In this document: positions 7,696-16,181 of the stretch, one piece after another
Numbering within the stretch: the stretch's first letter is position 1
How the letters are laid out: each line of letters opens with the position of its first letter
NCBI GenBank assembly: GCA_016190205.1
Contig: JACPQZ010000034.1
Coordinates: 1-22,621 of the forward strand
Source: Candidatus Omnitrophota bacterium
GTDB lineage: Bacteria; Omnitrophota; JACPQZ01
Direction: 5' to 3'
Length of the DNA: 22,621 bases
Notes under the pieces: generated by a model
The model's database searches: none
What the model saw: only the letters and a program-made list of their open reading frames with translations
What the model was told of the DNA's origin: nothing
Translations under genes and position numbers: made by a program

Positions 7696-8624
7696 AGGTT
7701 GTGACCCGCCCGTCCCAGCTTCCCAAGCGGCCGCGGATCCTTGCCATCGGCACCTTTGACGGGGTGCACGTCGGCCATCAAAAGATATTGGCGGCGCTCG
7801 TCCGGCGCGCCCGGCGCGAACGGGCGTCGAGCGTGGTCCTGACATTTCCCAATCACCCGCAGATGGTCCTGAAGCCTCGAAGGCCCATGCCGATGCTTTT
7901 GAGTCTCGCGCTCAAGGTCGATCTCATCCGGGAGCAGGGGGTGGACTACTGTTATCTGGCCGACTTTAACCGCCGGTTTTATTCCCAAGAGGCCGATGCG
8001 TTCGTACGGGGTTTCGTCTTGGGTAAGCTCGGCGTGCGGCATCTGGTCGTCGGATATGATTTTAAATTCGGAAAAGGAAGGGGAGGGGATGTGGAGCTCT
8101 TGAAGCGGCTCTCCCGCGAGCGGGGTTTTGGTGTGACGATCGTGCCTCCCGTGCGCAGGGACGGCGGCGTAGTGAGCAGTACCCGCATCCGGGGGCTCAT
8201 TGAGCGCGGTGATCTTACGGGGGCGTCGCGGCTTTTGGGCAGGCCCTACCGCATCGCCGGTAAGGTGGTCCGGGGGGCTCACCGAGGGGGGCTCACGGGG
8301 TATCATACGGCCAATGTGGTCTTGGAAGGGGGTCAGGCCCCTGCCGTGGGTGTATATGCCGCCCGGGTCCGTATAGGTCTCAAGGAATCTGGGGGTATGG
8401 TGAATGTAGGTTTTAGACCCACGTTTGTGCCGCGCCGTCTGCGCCCCCACGATCCCACCGTGGAAGTCCACGTTTTTGATCTTGACCGGAATTTATATGG
8501 TAATCGTATCGAAGTGGAGCTTTTGAAACGCATCCGGGGGGAGCACCGCTTCCCCACCGCGGAGGCCCTTCGCCGCCAGCTTAACCACGATGAGCAGGCG
8601 GCCCGTCAGATCTGCTCGAATTAG
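7692..8624 (+). CDS. ribF: bifunctional riboflavin kinase / FAD synthetase
   Basis: RibF phosphorylates riboflavin to FMN and adenylates FMN to FAD. The N-terminal nucleotidyltransferase domain shows GTFDGVHVGH (residues 20-29), GYDFKFGKGR (121-130) and SSTRIR (162-167). The C-terminal flavokinase domain shows the TAN motif (206-208), NVGFRPTF (238-245) and the catalytic-type Glu in VEVHVFD (258). Length of 310 is normal. ATG overlaps the truB stop as ATGA, indicating coupled translation. The TAG stop codon is itself the first three bases of a 197-base palindromic element that lies between this gene and rpsO. Confidence 0.94.
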   Translation: MKVVTRPSQLPKRPRILAIGTFDGVHVGHQKILAALVRRARRERASSVVLTFPNHPQMVLKPRRPMPMLLSLALKVDLIREQGVDYCYLADFNRRFYSQEADAFVRGFVLGKLGVRHLVVGYDFKFGKGRGGDVELLKRLSRERGFGVTIVPPVRRDGGVVSSTRIRGLIERGDLTGASRLLGRPYRIAGKVVRGAHRGGLTGYHTANVVLEGGQAPAVGVYAARVRIGLKESGGMVNVGFRPTFVPRRLRPHDPTVEVHVFDLDRNLYGNRIEVELLKRIRGEHRFPTAEALRRQLNHDEQAARQICSN

Positions 8625-8818
8625 AGGCTATGCCGAACCCCCCTTTCTACTGCAATCGCTGCTTTTGGCCTGCGCCTTTGCGCCGTTCGGCTTGCGTACC
8701 GCTGCGGGTACGCTGCGCCTCACGCCGCTGCGGCTCTCCGCAAAAAGCGGATCCGCCTCTGGCGGAGGCTGCAAAATCAGCGATTTCGCTACGAAACGGG
8801 GGTTCGGCATAGCCTCTA
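8622..8818. repeat. mosaic palindromic element, copy 1
   Basis: Outer arms 8622-8647 and 8793-8818 are inverted copies matching at 25 of 26 bases. Further in, the sequence around AATCGCTG (left) pairs imperfectly with its partner (right), making a stem of about 50 bases. The interior holds smaller hairpins: CGTAC/GTACG (8695-8712), TCCGC/GCGGA and CCGCC/GGCGG around a GGATCC centre. A 31-base core at 8745-8775 is identical to 22461-22491. Start includes the ribF stop codon. Near-mirror short open frames on both strands are side effects of the symmetry. There is no T-run, so it is not a standard terminator, though the transcript could block RNase or polymerase. Confidence 0.85.
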
Positions 8819-8910
8819 GCCGATGTAACCTTTTTCACTTTACTAAGTTACAAATTCGTGTTACTCTAGGTACTTTAGAAAATAGACATAACTTTCACAA
8901 GAGAACGCAC

Positions 8911-8916
8911 AAGGAG
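8911..8916 (+). promoter_or_regulatory. ribosome binding site deciding the TTG start of rpsO
   Basis: AAGGAG lies 8 bases before TTG at 8925. No ATG or GTG in frame gives a full-length S15, so this site supports TTG initiation. The A/T-rich 100 bases between the palindrome and this site probably carry an rpsO promoter, but no convincing pair of boxes can be picked out. Confidence 0.75.
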
Positions 8917-8924
8917 CGCGTTGG

Positions 8925-9194
8925 TTGAGCGTCGACAAGGTTAAGAAGGCCGAGATCATGAGACGGTATCAGGTCCACGAAAAGGATACCGGCTCATCCA
9001 AGGTTCAGATTGCGCTATTAACGGAGCGCATCAATGATCTTACGGACCACTTCAAATTACACAAAAAGGACCATCACTCCAGGCGAGGGCTCTTGCGCCT
9101 CGTCGGTCAGAGGAGACGGCACCTGGATTACCTGAAGCTTACGAACTCGGCCGCCTACCAGGCGGTAGTTGAAGAGCTCAACCTCAGAAAATAA
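8925..9194 (+). CDS. rpsO: 30S ribosomal protein S15
   Basis: S15 binds the central domain of 16S rRNA early in small-subunit assembly. The 89-residue length and the sequence are typical: [55 protein letters not shown] is spread over residues 10-65 with the conserved DTGSSxVQxALLT and HHSRRGLL blocks, then LDYLK and a C-terminal Arg-Lys. Initiation is at TTG behind a strong Shine-Dalgarno sequence. It lies 2 bases before pnp, the common rpsO-pnp pairing. In other bacteria S15 represses its own leader; the 106-base leader here is long enough for that but I cannot see a known S15-binding fold. Confidence 0.96.
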   Translation: MSVDKVKKAEIMRRYQVHEKDTGSSKVQIALLTERINDLTDHFKLHKKDHHSRRGLLRLVGQRRRHLDYLKLTNSAAYQAVVEELNLRK

Positions 9195-9196
9195 GC

Positions 9197-11641
9197 ATGA
9201 CAACTAGACTGAAGTGTGTGTGGGGGGGGAGAGAACTTGTATTTGAAACAGGGAAGGTGGCCAAGCAGGCAGACGGCTCGGTAACCGTTCAGTACGGCGG
9301 TTCCATGGTGCTGTCCACGGTGGTGGTCGCACCCGAACCTAAGGCAGAAGTCGATTTCCTGCCCTTGACGTGTGAGTATCAGGAGAAGACCTATTCCGCC
9401 GGGAAGATTCCCGGCGGTTTTTTTAAGAGGGAGGGCCGTCCGTCCGAGAAGGCCACGTTAAGCTCGCGCCTGATCGACCGGCCCATCCGGCCGCTTTTCC
9501 CAAAGGGCTGGGCGAATGAGGTGCAGGTCGTCTCCCTCGTGCTTTCGGCTGACGGGGAGAACGATACCGACGTCCTGGCGATGATCGGGTCGTTCTGCGC
9601 CCTCGGACTATCTTCCATTCCGCTCAAACAGCAACTCGCGGCCGTGCGGGTAGGTTTGATCGACGGCCAGTATGTCCTCAACCCCACGTTTAAGCAATTG
9701 GAAACGAGCAGGCTCAATGTGGTGCTGGCCGCGAGCCGTGACCGGGTGATGATGGTCGAGGCCGGCGCGCGCGAGGCGAGCGAGGAAGAGACGCTTGCCG
9801 CGATCGACTTCGGCCAGAAGGCCATCCGGGAGATCATCGATCTTGCGGAAGAGCTGGTCACAAAGGCCGGCAAGCCCAAAAAGGAATATCCTCTGCTGAA
9901 GACCCCTGATGGCCTTGAGGAAAAAGTGCGCGGTCTGGCCACAGAAAGAATCGATGCCTTAAACCGTAATGCCTCGGGCAAAAACTCGCGTGAAGAGGAG
10001 ATGACGGCCCTCCGGAAATCGCTCATTGATGAGCTCGTGGTGGATGAGGGGCCGGTCAGCGAAACACACGTGAAATCAGCCCTGGCCGCGGTTGAGAAAG
10101 AGCTGGTCAACCGGATGATCCTTCGAGAGAAGCGGCGCGCGGATGGACGGTCGCCTAAGACCATCCGCCCCATCACTTGTGAAGTGGGGCTTCTCCCCAG
10201 GGCGCATGGTTCATCCCTCTTTACACGGGGCCAGACACAGAGTCTTGCCGCAACGACCCTGGGCGGCAGCGACGACGAGCAGACAGTCGACGCCATCGAG
10301 GGAGAAAGCTACAAGCGCTTCATGCTGCACTATAACTTTCCATCCTTCAGCGTCGGAGAGGTGCGGCCGATACGCGGGCCCGGCAGGCGGGAGATCGGAC
10401 ACGGCGCCCTGGCTGAAAGGGCCCTGGCCCCTGTCATGCCGCCGGAGCTGGAATTCCCCTATGTGGTCCGCCTGGTGTCGGACATCCTCGAGTCGAACGG
10501 CTCGAGCAGTATGGCAACGGTTTGTGCGGGCTCTTTGGCCCTCATGGATGCAGGGGTTCCCATCAAGGCGGCCGTCTCGGGGATAGCCATGGGTCTCGTC
10601 ATGAATGAGGCCGCGCATGTGGTGCTCACGGACATAGCCGGGCTCGAGGATCACCTGGGCGACATGGACTTTAAGGTGGCAGGGACGGAGCAGGGGATCA
10701 CCGCCCTCCAAATGGATATTAAGATCGGCGGGGTCACGCAAGATGTGCTCAAAGAGGTCTTCGGCCAGGCACGGGAGGCCCGTCTGGAAATTCTTCAGGC
10801 GATGAACGGGGTCCTTTCGAAAGCGCGCGCTGAACTTTCTCCACTCGCCCCGCGCATTGTCCAGCTTACGATCGATCCCGAAAAGATCGGCGCTGTGATT
10901 GGTCCGGGCGGGAAGATGATCCGCCGGATCAGTGAGGAGACCGGCTGTGAGATCAACATCGAGGACAGCGGCGTGGTGCAGGTGCTCTCAACGGACGCTG
11001 ACGCCTCGGTCAAGGCGGTGGATTGGATCAAGTCGATCGTCGCCGAGCCGGAGATCGGAATGGTTTACGAAGGGCGCGTCTCCCGCATGATGAAGTTCGG
11101 GGCTTTTGCGGAGTTCATGCACGGCAAGGAGGGGCTCATTCACGTATCGGAGCTTGCAGAAAACCGCGTGGAGCGTCCGGAAGACGTGGTGAGGGTGGGC
11201 GATGCGGTCAAGGTCAAAGTCATTGAAATCGACGAGCAGGGGCGCATCAATTTAAGCCGCAAGCAGGCCATGACCCCGGAGGAGCTCAAGCAGGATACCC
11301 AGGCCCGCGCACAGGCGGGACCCCGTCCCCCCATGCCGCCGCAAAGAGACTCTTTCAGGGGGCGTCCTCATCGGCGCGATGAGAGGCCCCGCGGCCGTGA
11401 CTTTGGCCGTGGCCGGGACCAGGACCGAGGCAGAGATCAAGGCCGTGGCCAGGGCCAGGACCGTGGCAGTGATCAAGACCGTGGCCGGGACCAGGACAGA
11501 GGCAGTGATCAAGACCGTGGCCGGGATCAAGACCAAGGCCAGGATCCCAACCGGGAAGGGGGAGAGGGTCCTCCCAGGAGGGATCATGACAGGCGTCCGT
11601 TCCGGGACCGGGATTCAGGGTTTCGCGGCCGCCGGTATTAG
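9197..11641 (+). CDS. pnp: polyribonucleotide nucleotidyltransferase (PNPase)
   Basis: PNPase degrades RNA 3' to 5' using phosphate, as a trimer in the degradosome. Two RNase PH-like domains are present: the first with GGFFKREGRPSEKATLSSR (about 73-91) and RPIRPLFP, the second with LFTRGQTQSLAATTLG (341-356), HYNFPSFSVGE and GHGALAERAL (401-410). A KH domain (about 553-615, GPGGKMIRRISEETG) and an S1 domain (619-688) follow. Beyond residue 690 is an unusual tail of about 125 residues rich in Arg, Gly, Asp and Gln, including eight six-residue repeats at about 738-785 and ending in FRGRRY. The core is of normal length, so this tail explains the extra length. It probably binds RNA or protein through charge; that is inference. 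Confidence 0.96.
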   Translation: MTTRLKCVWGGRELVFETGKVAKQADGSVTVQYGGSMVLSTVVVAPEPKAEVDFLPLTCEYQEKTYSAGKIPGGFFKREGRPSEKATLSSRLIDRPIRPLFPKGWANEVQVVSLVLSADGENDTDVLAMIGSFCALGLSSIPLKQQLAAVRVGLIDGQYVLNPTFKQLETSRLNVVLAASRDRVMMVEAGAREASEEETLAAIDFGQKAIREIIDLAEELVTKAGKPKKEYPLLKTPDGLEEKVRGLATERIDALNRNASGKNSREEEMTALRKSLIDELVVDEGPVSETHVKSALAAVEKELVNRMILREKRRADGRSPKTIRPITCEVGLLPRAHGSSLFTRGQTQSLAATTLGGSDDEQTVDAIEGESYKRFMLHYNFPSFSVGEVRPIRGPGRREIGHGALAERALAPVMPPELEFPYVVRLVSDILESNGSSSMATVCAGSLALMDAGVPIKAAVSGIAMGLVMNEAAHVVLTDIAGLEDHLGDMDFKVAGTEQGITALQMDIKIGGVTQDVLKEVFGQAREARLEILQAMNGVLSKARAELSPLAPRIVQLTIDPEKIGAVIGPGGKMIRRISEETGCEINIEDSGVVQVLSTDADASVKAVDWIKSIVAEPEIGMVYEGRVSRMMKFGAFAEFMHGKEGLIHVSELAENRVERPEDVVRVGDAVKVKVIEIDEQGRINLSRKQAMTPEELKQDTQARAQAGPRPPMPPQRDSFRGRPHRRDERPRGRDFGRGRDQDRGRDQGRGQGQDRGSDQDRGRDQDRGSDQDRGRDQDQGQDPNREGGEGPPRRDHDRRPFRDRDSGFRGRRY
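11408..11551 (+). repeat. 18-base tandem repeat in pnp (8 units)
   Basis: Eight 18-base units, largely alternating between a CGTGGCCGGGACCAGGAC type and a GGCAGTGATCAAGAC type, which gives a 36-base higher-order period. They encode RGRDQD-like hexapeptides in the PNPase tail. Because 18 is a multiple of three, unit gain or loss keeps the frame, so copy number can vary without breaking the gene. Confidence 0.85.
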
Positions 11642-11660
11642 AAGTTGGGTAGCCGTGCCC

Positions 11661-11915
11661 GTGATTCGTGATTCGTGAAACGTAGCAGACGACTTGAGTA
11701 ACCAGAAACCAGTAACCAGATACCAGATAGATACCAGAGACCAGGTACCAGAACCATGCGTGTAGCAATTTGATCTTCAACTATCTACCCTTTATTGCCC
11801 TATTGTTGCAAATCCTTTGTTCTGGTTTCTGGTATCTGGTCTCTTCTGGTTACTGGCAACTGGTATCTGGTTTCTTTTTTTCACGATTCACGATTCACGA
11901 TTCACGATTCACGAA
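11661..11915. repeat. nested inverted heptanucleotide arrays between pnp and ftsK
   Basis: The 308-base gap 11642-11949 holds no gene. It contains four arrays of 7-base units arranged as a nested palindrome. Outer left 11661-11681 is three GTGATTC-type units; outer right 11881-11915 is five TCACGAT-type units. Inner left 11701-11753 is seven ACCAGNN units with a 4-base interruption; inner right 11820-11871 is seven NNCTGGT units with a 3-base interruption. Arm pairing is good: 17 of 19 bases in an outer segment and 18 of 21 in an inner one. The centre, 11754-11819, is AT-rich and featureless. The folded transcript may separate pnp and ftsK expression. It is not CRISPR: units are too short and lack spacers. 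Confidence 0.85.
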
Positions 11916-11939
11916 GAAGTGATTTTAGGATGCAGGGTG

Positions 11940-11946
11940 GGAGGAG
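11940..11946 (+). promoter_or_regulatory. strong ribosome binding site of ftsK
   Basis: GGAGGAG, with the GGAGG core 5 bases before the ATG at 11950. It is the best Shine-Dalgarno match in the window and supports 11950 over the GTG at 11953. No promoter boxes are evident between the repeat arrays and this site. Confidence 0.7.
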
Positions 11947-11949
11947 CCT

Positions 11950-14229
11950 ATGGTGCTTAAGGCTCAGCGTCGGAATGAACTTTGGGCGTGCGCCCTCCTC
12001 GCCGCCGCCTTGTTTCTGGCGATCAGTCTTTTAAGTTATGATGTCGGGGATACCGCCCTCCGATCCTCACCCGCCAATTCCCCAACCTTAAACCGCACCG
12101 GAGTCATCGGGGCGTACCTCTCTGAAATTCTCATCCTCTTCTTTGGAAAGAGCGCTTTTCTCGTTCCCCTTATTTTTTTTGTTTGGTCACTATCCCGGTT
12201 CCTGGGCGTCGTGCCTCCCAAGCTGGGTCTTAAGCTTTTCGGATTTTTCGTCCTCCTTTTTTCGGCCTCTGCGTGGACGGGAATCGGGAACCGGGAATCG
12301 GGTATCGTTGTACAGCAGGGGGGGGTGTGTGGACTCCTGCTTTCGTCCCTGCTCACCCCGTATTTCGGCATGCTGGGGTCACGCATCGTGGTGGGGGCCT
12401 TGCTGGCCCTATCCCTCCTTTTAGCCACTGAATTTTTGTTCGTTCCTTTCTTTCTCCGAGTCTGGAAACTTGTGGCGGGTTTGATCGCACACGTCAGGGA
12501 AGAGGATGAAGGCCGCCGGATCAAGCCTGTCCTTAAGATTGCGCGCAATGCACCCAGGATGAAGGGAAGGGAAGAGGCGCCTCCAGCAGAACCCCCCCGT
12601 CCCGCACGGCCCTTTGGACCGCTGCAGAGGCTTGAGAGGGAGAGGTCTTTTGCCAAACCCATCATCAAGCCGCCTGTGAAGGTGAGGCCGGCGCAAGCTG
12701 CAAGAAGGGAACCGGTGGAGCTCAAATCCCTGCCCGCCGAGGATAGGCCTGTTTTTACCACCCCGTCACCCGACATCCTCTCTGCTCCTCCCCAAGACGC
12801 TTCCGATGACCTGGCTGAGGACTTGGCCGAAAATTCGCGCGTCCTGGAGGGGACCTTGAGCGATTTCGGCATCGAGGCCCGGGTCGTGCAAGTGAACCAG
12901 GGCCCGGTGATCACGCGCTACGAGCTTTTGCCGGCTCCGGGGGTCAAGGTGGGGCGGATTACTGCGCTTACCGACGATATCGCCCTCGCCATGAAGGCGC
13001 AAAGCGTGCGGATTGTGGCCCCTATCCCGGGAAAGGCGGCGGTGGGCATCGAGGTTCCGAATATGAAGATGTCGCTCGTGTACCTTCAGGAGATCTTAAG
13101 GTCGGAGGCCTTTGCCAAGGTCGACTCGAAGCTCGCCATTGCCCTGGGGAAGGAAATTTCCGGAAGCCCTCTGGTGGCGGATCTTGCGGAGATGCCGCAC
13201 CTCATGATCGCCGGAACGACGGGGAGCGGCAAGACCGTGTGTGTCAATGCCATTATTGCGAGCATCCTTTTTAACGCGACGCCGGAGGATGTCCGCTTCA
13301 TCATGGTGGATCCCAAGATGGTTGAGCTCGTAGCGTTCAACAAACTGCCGCACTTGGCGTGTCCCGTGGTCACGGATGCGAAGAAGGTGGCGGCCGCTCT
13401 TTCCTGGGTGGTCCAGGAGATGGAAGACCGGTACCGGCTTCTCGCGAGCTCCGGGGTGCGCGATATTCAGTCCTATAACAGGAAGGGGCCGGAACGGAAA
13501 CTCCCTTATATCGTGGTCGTGATCGACGAATTGGCGGATCTTATGCTGGTAGCCGCTGACAAGATCGAGGGGGCGATCACGCGCCTGGCGCAACTCGCGC
13601 GTGCGGTGGGCATTCACATGGTGCTGGCGACCCAGCGGCCTTCTGTGGATGTCATCACAGGCGTCATCAAGGCCAATTTTCCAGCCCGCCTCTCGTTTAA
13701 GGTGGCCTCCAAGGTGGATTCGCGCACCGTCATGGATATGGGGGGCGCCGACAAGCTGCTGGGTAAGGGAGACCTTCTTTTCTTGAGGCCGGGTCAGTCC
13801 AAGCCTGTGCGCGGGCAGGGGGCCTTGGTGAGCGATGAGGAGATCGCTCGTCTCATTGAGTCTTATTCGAGCCAGGGCAAGACGCAGTACGAGGAAGCGC
13901 TCATGGAAAGGCTGAAGGACAAAGAGGGCGGGCGCGGCGAGACCGATCGGGACGAGCTCTTCGATGACGCAGTCCGGGTGATTCTGGATACGGGGCAGGC
14001 CTCCACCTCCATGCTTCAAAGGCGCCTCAAACTCGGGTATACCCGCGCGGCGCGCATTATCGATGAGATTGAGCAGGCTGGTTATATCGGGCCTTCCCGC
14101 GGGGCCAAGCCGAGGGATATCCTGATCAGCGATGTCCCTCCCGAAGGGGCTAAGGCCGCCCCTTTACTTAACCAAGGGGCAAATGAGAAGACCGATGAGA
14201 CCCTGCCGGTCACGGAGAAGAAAGGTTAG
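11950..14229 (+). CDS. ftsK: DNA translocase FtsK/SpoIIIE
   Basis: FtsK anchors at the division septum and pumps DNA during chromosome segregation. The N-terminus has about four membrane segments (roughly 11-30, 57-82, 92-109, 125-170). A Pro/Arg-rich linker (about 185-280) is shorter than in E. coli. The motor follows: an alpha domain (about 290-400), Walker A GTTGSGKT (422-429), Walker B IVVVIDELAD (521-530) and ATQRPSVDVITG. The C-terminal gamma winged-helix domain (668-727) has LQRRLKLGYTRAARIIDEIEQAGYIG split across the recognition helices, so it should read orienting DNA sites. A heptanucleotide array encodes part of a loop between membrane segments 3 and 4. It is followed 6 bases later by rimO. 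Confidence 0.95.
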   Translation: MVLKAQRRNELWACALLAAALFLAISLLSYDVGDTALRSSPANSPTLNRTGVIGAYLSEILILFFGKSAFLVPLIFFVWSLSRFLGVVPPKLGLKLFGFFVLLFSASAWTGIGNRESGIVVQQGGVCGLLLSSLLTPYFGMLGSRIVVGALLALSLLLATEFLFVPFFLRVWKLVAGLIAHVREEDEGRRIKPVLKIARNAPRMKGREEAPPAEPPRPARPFGPLQRLERERSFAKPIIKPPVKVRPAQAARREPVELKSLPAEDRPVFTTPSPDILSAPPQDASDDLAEDLAENSRVLEGTLSDFGIEARVVQVNQGPVITRYELLPAPGVKVGRITALTDDIALAMKAQSVRIVAPIPGKAAVGIEVPNMKMSLVYLQEILRSEAFAKVDSKLAIALGKEISGSPLVADLAEMPHLMIAGTTGSGKTVCVNAIIASILFNATPEDVRFIMVDPKMVELVAFNKLPHLACPVVTDAKKVAAALSWVVQEMEDRYRLLASSGVRDIQSYNRKGPERKLPYIVVVIDELADLMLVAADKIEGAITRLAQLARAVGIHMVLATQRPSVDVITGVIKANFPARLSFKVASKVDSRTVMDMGGADKLLGKGDLLFLRPGQSKPVRGQGALVSDEEIARLIESYSSQGKTQYEEALMERLKDKEGGRGETDRDELFDDAVRVILDTGQASTSMLQRRLKLGYTRAARIIDEIEQAGYIGPSRGAKPRDILISDVPPEGAKAAPLLNQGANEKTDETLPVTEKKG
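12278..12305 (+). repeat. heptanucleotide array inside ftsK (CGGGAAN x4)
   Basis: Four units, CGGGAAT, CGGGAAC, CGGGAAT and CGGGTAT, encoding about residues 110-119 (GIGNRESGI) in a loop between two predicted membrane segments. The unit is almost the same as the CGGGAAG array at 20921. The loop position would tolerate extra residues. Confidence 0.75.
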
Positions 14230-14235
14230 CTCGGC

Positions 14236-15594
14236 GTGCCTCCGCTCAAGACAGCCACGTTAAGCGTCATCAGTCTGGGGTGCCCCAAGACCCTCGTAGA
14301 TACCGAGAGGGCATTGGGCTTTTTGAAAAAAACCCCGGTGCGCATGGTGGACAAAATCGAAGGCTCGGACTGCGTCCTCATCAATACGTGCGCCTTTATC
14401 GAATCGGCCTCCCAGGAATCCATCGACACCATCTTAAACGCCGTCCGGCTTAAAAAGGACGGCTCCTTAAAAAAGATCATCGTGACGGGGTGTCTCCCCC
14501 AGCGCTATGGCCAGGACCTTGTCCGCGAGCTGGAAGAAGTGGACGCCTTTTTGGGCACGGATGCCTACCACACCCTTCCGGAAACGCTCGCGAGGGTCCT
14601 GCAAGATGAGCGCGTCACACAGCTAGCCGACACAAGGACGCTTTATGACGAGCTTTCCGAACGCTCCCTGTTTACGGCAACGCACACGGCGTATCTTAAG
14701 ATCGCCGAGGGGTGCGATAAGAAATGCACGTTTTGCACGATTCCCTTCATCCGGGGCGGACAGCGCAGCCGGACGATCGAATCACTTGTGAGGGAGGCGG
14801 AGGGACTGGCGGCCCAGGGGGTGAAGGAACTCGTCCTCGTCAGCCAGAATACGACTTCATTTGGTTTCGACCGCGGGCGGCCGGAGCTCGCCCGGCTTTT
14901 GAAGAGTCTCGCGCGCGTCCCGGGCGTCCGCTGGATCCGTTTCCTCTATAACTATCCGGACGATTTTGGAGAGGAGGTCATCGAGGCCCTGCATGAAGAG
15001 GAGGCGCTTGTTCCCTATGTGGATCTTCCGCTCCAGCACGTGAGTGACCGCATTTTAAGGCGCATGGCGCGTCCCATGGGGCGGGCGGCTATCGAAGAGC
15101 TGCTCCAAAAGATTCGTAAACGGGTACCGGATGTGGCCATCCGCACGCAGTTTATCGTGGGCTTTCCGGGAGAGGGTGAGGAGGAATTCACCGAATTGTG
15201 CGGTTTCTTAAACGAATGGAAGTTCGAGCGGTTGGGACTTTTTATGTTTTCCAAGGAAGAGGGAACTCCCTCCGCGCGTCTGGACGGCCAGGTGAGCGAT
15301 CGGGTCAAAGAGGAGCGCTTTGACCGGGCGAGCCTCCTCCAGCGGGAGGTTTCGACCGGGCTCAACGCCCGGCTCATGGGCCGCGAGGTCCTGTGTCTGG
15401 TAGATGAAACGGCCCAGGAGAAAGGCGTTTATTTGGGCCGCACCGCATGGGATGCCCCCGAGGTGGATGGGCAGGTCTTTATCCACTCCGAAGAGGCGCT
15501 TCATCCGGGCGATTTCGTGCGTGTCCGGATTGAAGACACGCTGGAATACGATCTGGTCGGCCGCGCCCTTCGAACCGGCTCCGGTCAAGCATGA
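14236..15594 (+). CDS. rimO: ribosomal protein S12 methylthiotransferase
   Basis: RimO is a radical-SAM enzyme that adds a methylthio group to the conserved aspartate of ribosomal protein S12. The N-terminal MTTase domain has the three cluster cysteines in SLGCPKTLVDTE (C16), NTCAFI (C52) and TGCLPQRYG (C86). The radical-SAM domain has GCDKKCTFCTIP (C160, C164, C167), FIRGGQRSR and RFLYNYPDDF, which separate RimO from the MiaB tRNA branch. A C-terminal TRAM domain (about 370-445) is expected and its length fits. Start is GTG at 14236, 6 bases after ftsK, with AAAGG upstream. The stop overlaps pgsA as ATGA. Confidence 0.94.
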   Translation: MPPLKTATLSVISLGCPKTLVDTERALGFLKKTPVRMVDKIEGSDCVLINTCAFIESASQESIDTILNAVRLKKDGSLKKIIVTGCLPQRYGQDLVRELEEVDAFLGTDAYHTLPETLARVLQDERVTQLADTRTLYDELSERSLFTATHTAYLKIAEGCDKKCTFCTIPFIRGGQRSRTIESLVREAEGLAAQGVKELVLVSQNTTSFGFDRGRPELARLLKSLARVPGVRWIRFLYNYPDDFGEEVIEALHEEEALVPYVDLPLQHVSDRILRRMARPMGRAAIEELLQKIRKRVPDVAIRTQFIVGFPGEGEEEFTELCGFLNEWKFERLGLFMFSKEEGTPSARLDGQVSDRVKEERFDRASLLQREVSTGLNARLMGREVLCLVDETAQEKGVYLGRTAWDAPEVDGQVFIHSEEALHPGDFVRVRIEDTLEYDLVGRALRTGSGQA

Positions 15595-16181
15595 CGCTCG
15601 CCAACCAAATTACACTTTCGCGGATAATCCTCGCATTCCTCTTCATGTTCCTTTTGTTTCTGCCCGGGTGGCTGGGGAAGGTCCTGGCCCTCGTGGTTTT
15701 TATCGCGGCGGCCCTCACCGATCTCTTGGACGGACGCCTGGCGAGGGGGCGGGGCGAGGTCACAGATTTTGGCGTGCTCATGGACCCCATCGCAGACAAG
15801 GTGCTGGTACTGGCCGCGTTCCTCGCTTTTTTGGAACTTAAACTCATCGCGGCCTGGATGGTCGTGCTCATCGTGGCCCGGGAACTTTTGGTCACAGGGT
15901 TGAGGCTTTTGGCGGCCTCTAAGGGACTTGTCCTGGGCGCGGAGCGGGGCGGGAAGCATAAGACCGTGTCCCAGCAGGTTGCGATCATCACCATCCTTGT
16001 CGTGCTCGTTTTGCAGAGCCTGAACGAGGATTTTGACCTCTCGCCGTTTGACCGGGTTTTGGGAATTGCGGACCGCGTGATATTTATGCTGATGCTGGCC
16101 GTGACCCTCCTTACCCTGGGTTCCGGGATTGGCTACATCCGGCGCAATTGGGAGAAGATCACCCGTGCAGCGGCTGGTTAA
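15591..16181 (+). CDS. pgsA: CDP-diacylglycerol-glycerol-3-phosphate 3-phosphatidyltransferase
   Basis: PgsA makes phosphatidylglycerol phosphate from CDP-diacylglycerol and glycerol-3-phosphate in the inner membrane. The CDP-alcohol phosphatidyltransferase signature is complete: D44, D47-G48, A51-R52, G61, D65 and D69. The protein begins LANQITLSRI, typical of PgsA, and has several hydrophobic segments (about 10-42, 70-110, 125-145, 160-178). Its 196 residues match the family. It overlaps rimO by 4 bases and pgpA by 17, and the product of this enzyme is the substrate of PgpA encoded next. Confidence 0.92.
   Translation: MTLANQITLSRIILAFLFMFLLFLPGWLGKVLALVVFIAAALTDLLDGRLARGRGEVTDFGVLMDPIADKVLVLAAFLAFLELKLIAAWMVVLIVARELLVTGLRLLAASKGLVLGAERGGKHKTVSQQVAIITILVVLVLQSLNEDFDLSPFDRVLGIADRVIFMLMLAVTLLTLGSGIGYIRRNWEKITRAAAG

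Noticed and set aside
8628-8812. Two 60-codon frames on opposite strands with similar ends
   Set aside because: Their similarity is the direct result of the palindrome at 8622-8818; they are not independent genes.
8848-8876. rpsO promoter TTACAA / TACTTT
   Set aside because: Spacing is 17, but both boxes match at only about half the positions; not strong enough to annotate.
11661-11915. CRISPR-like array
   Set aside because: Units are 7 bases, contiguous, degenerate and lack spacers, and no cas gene is present.
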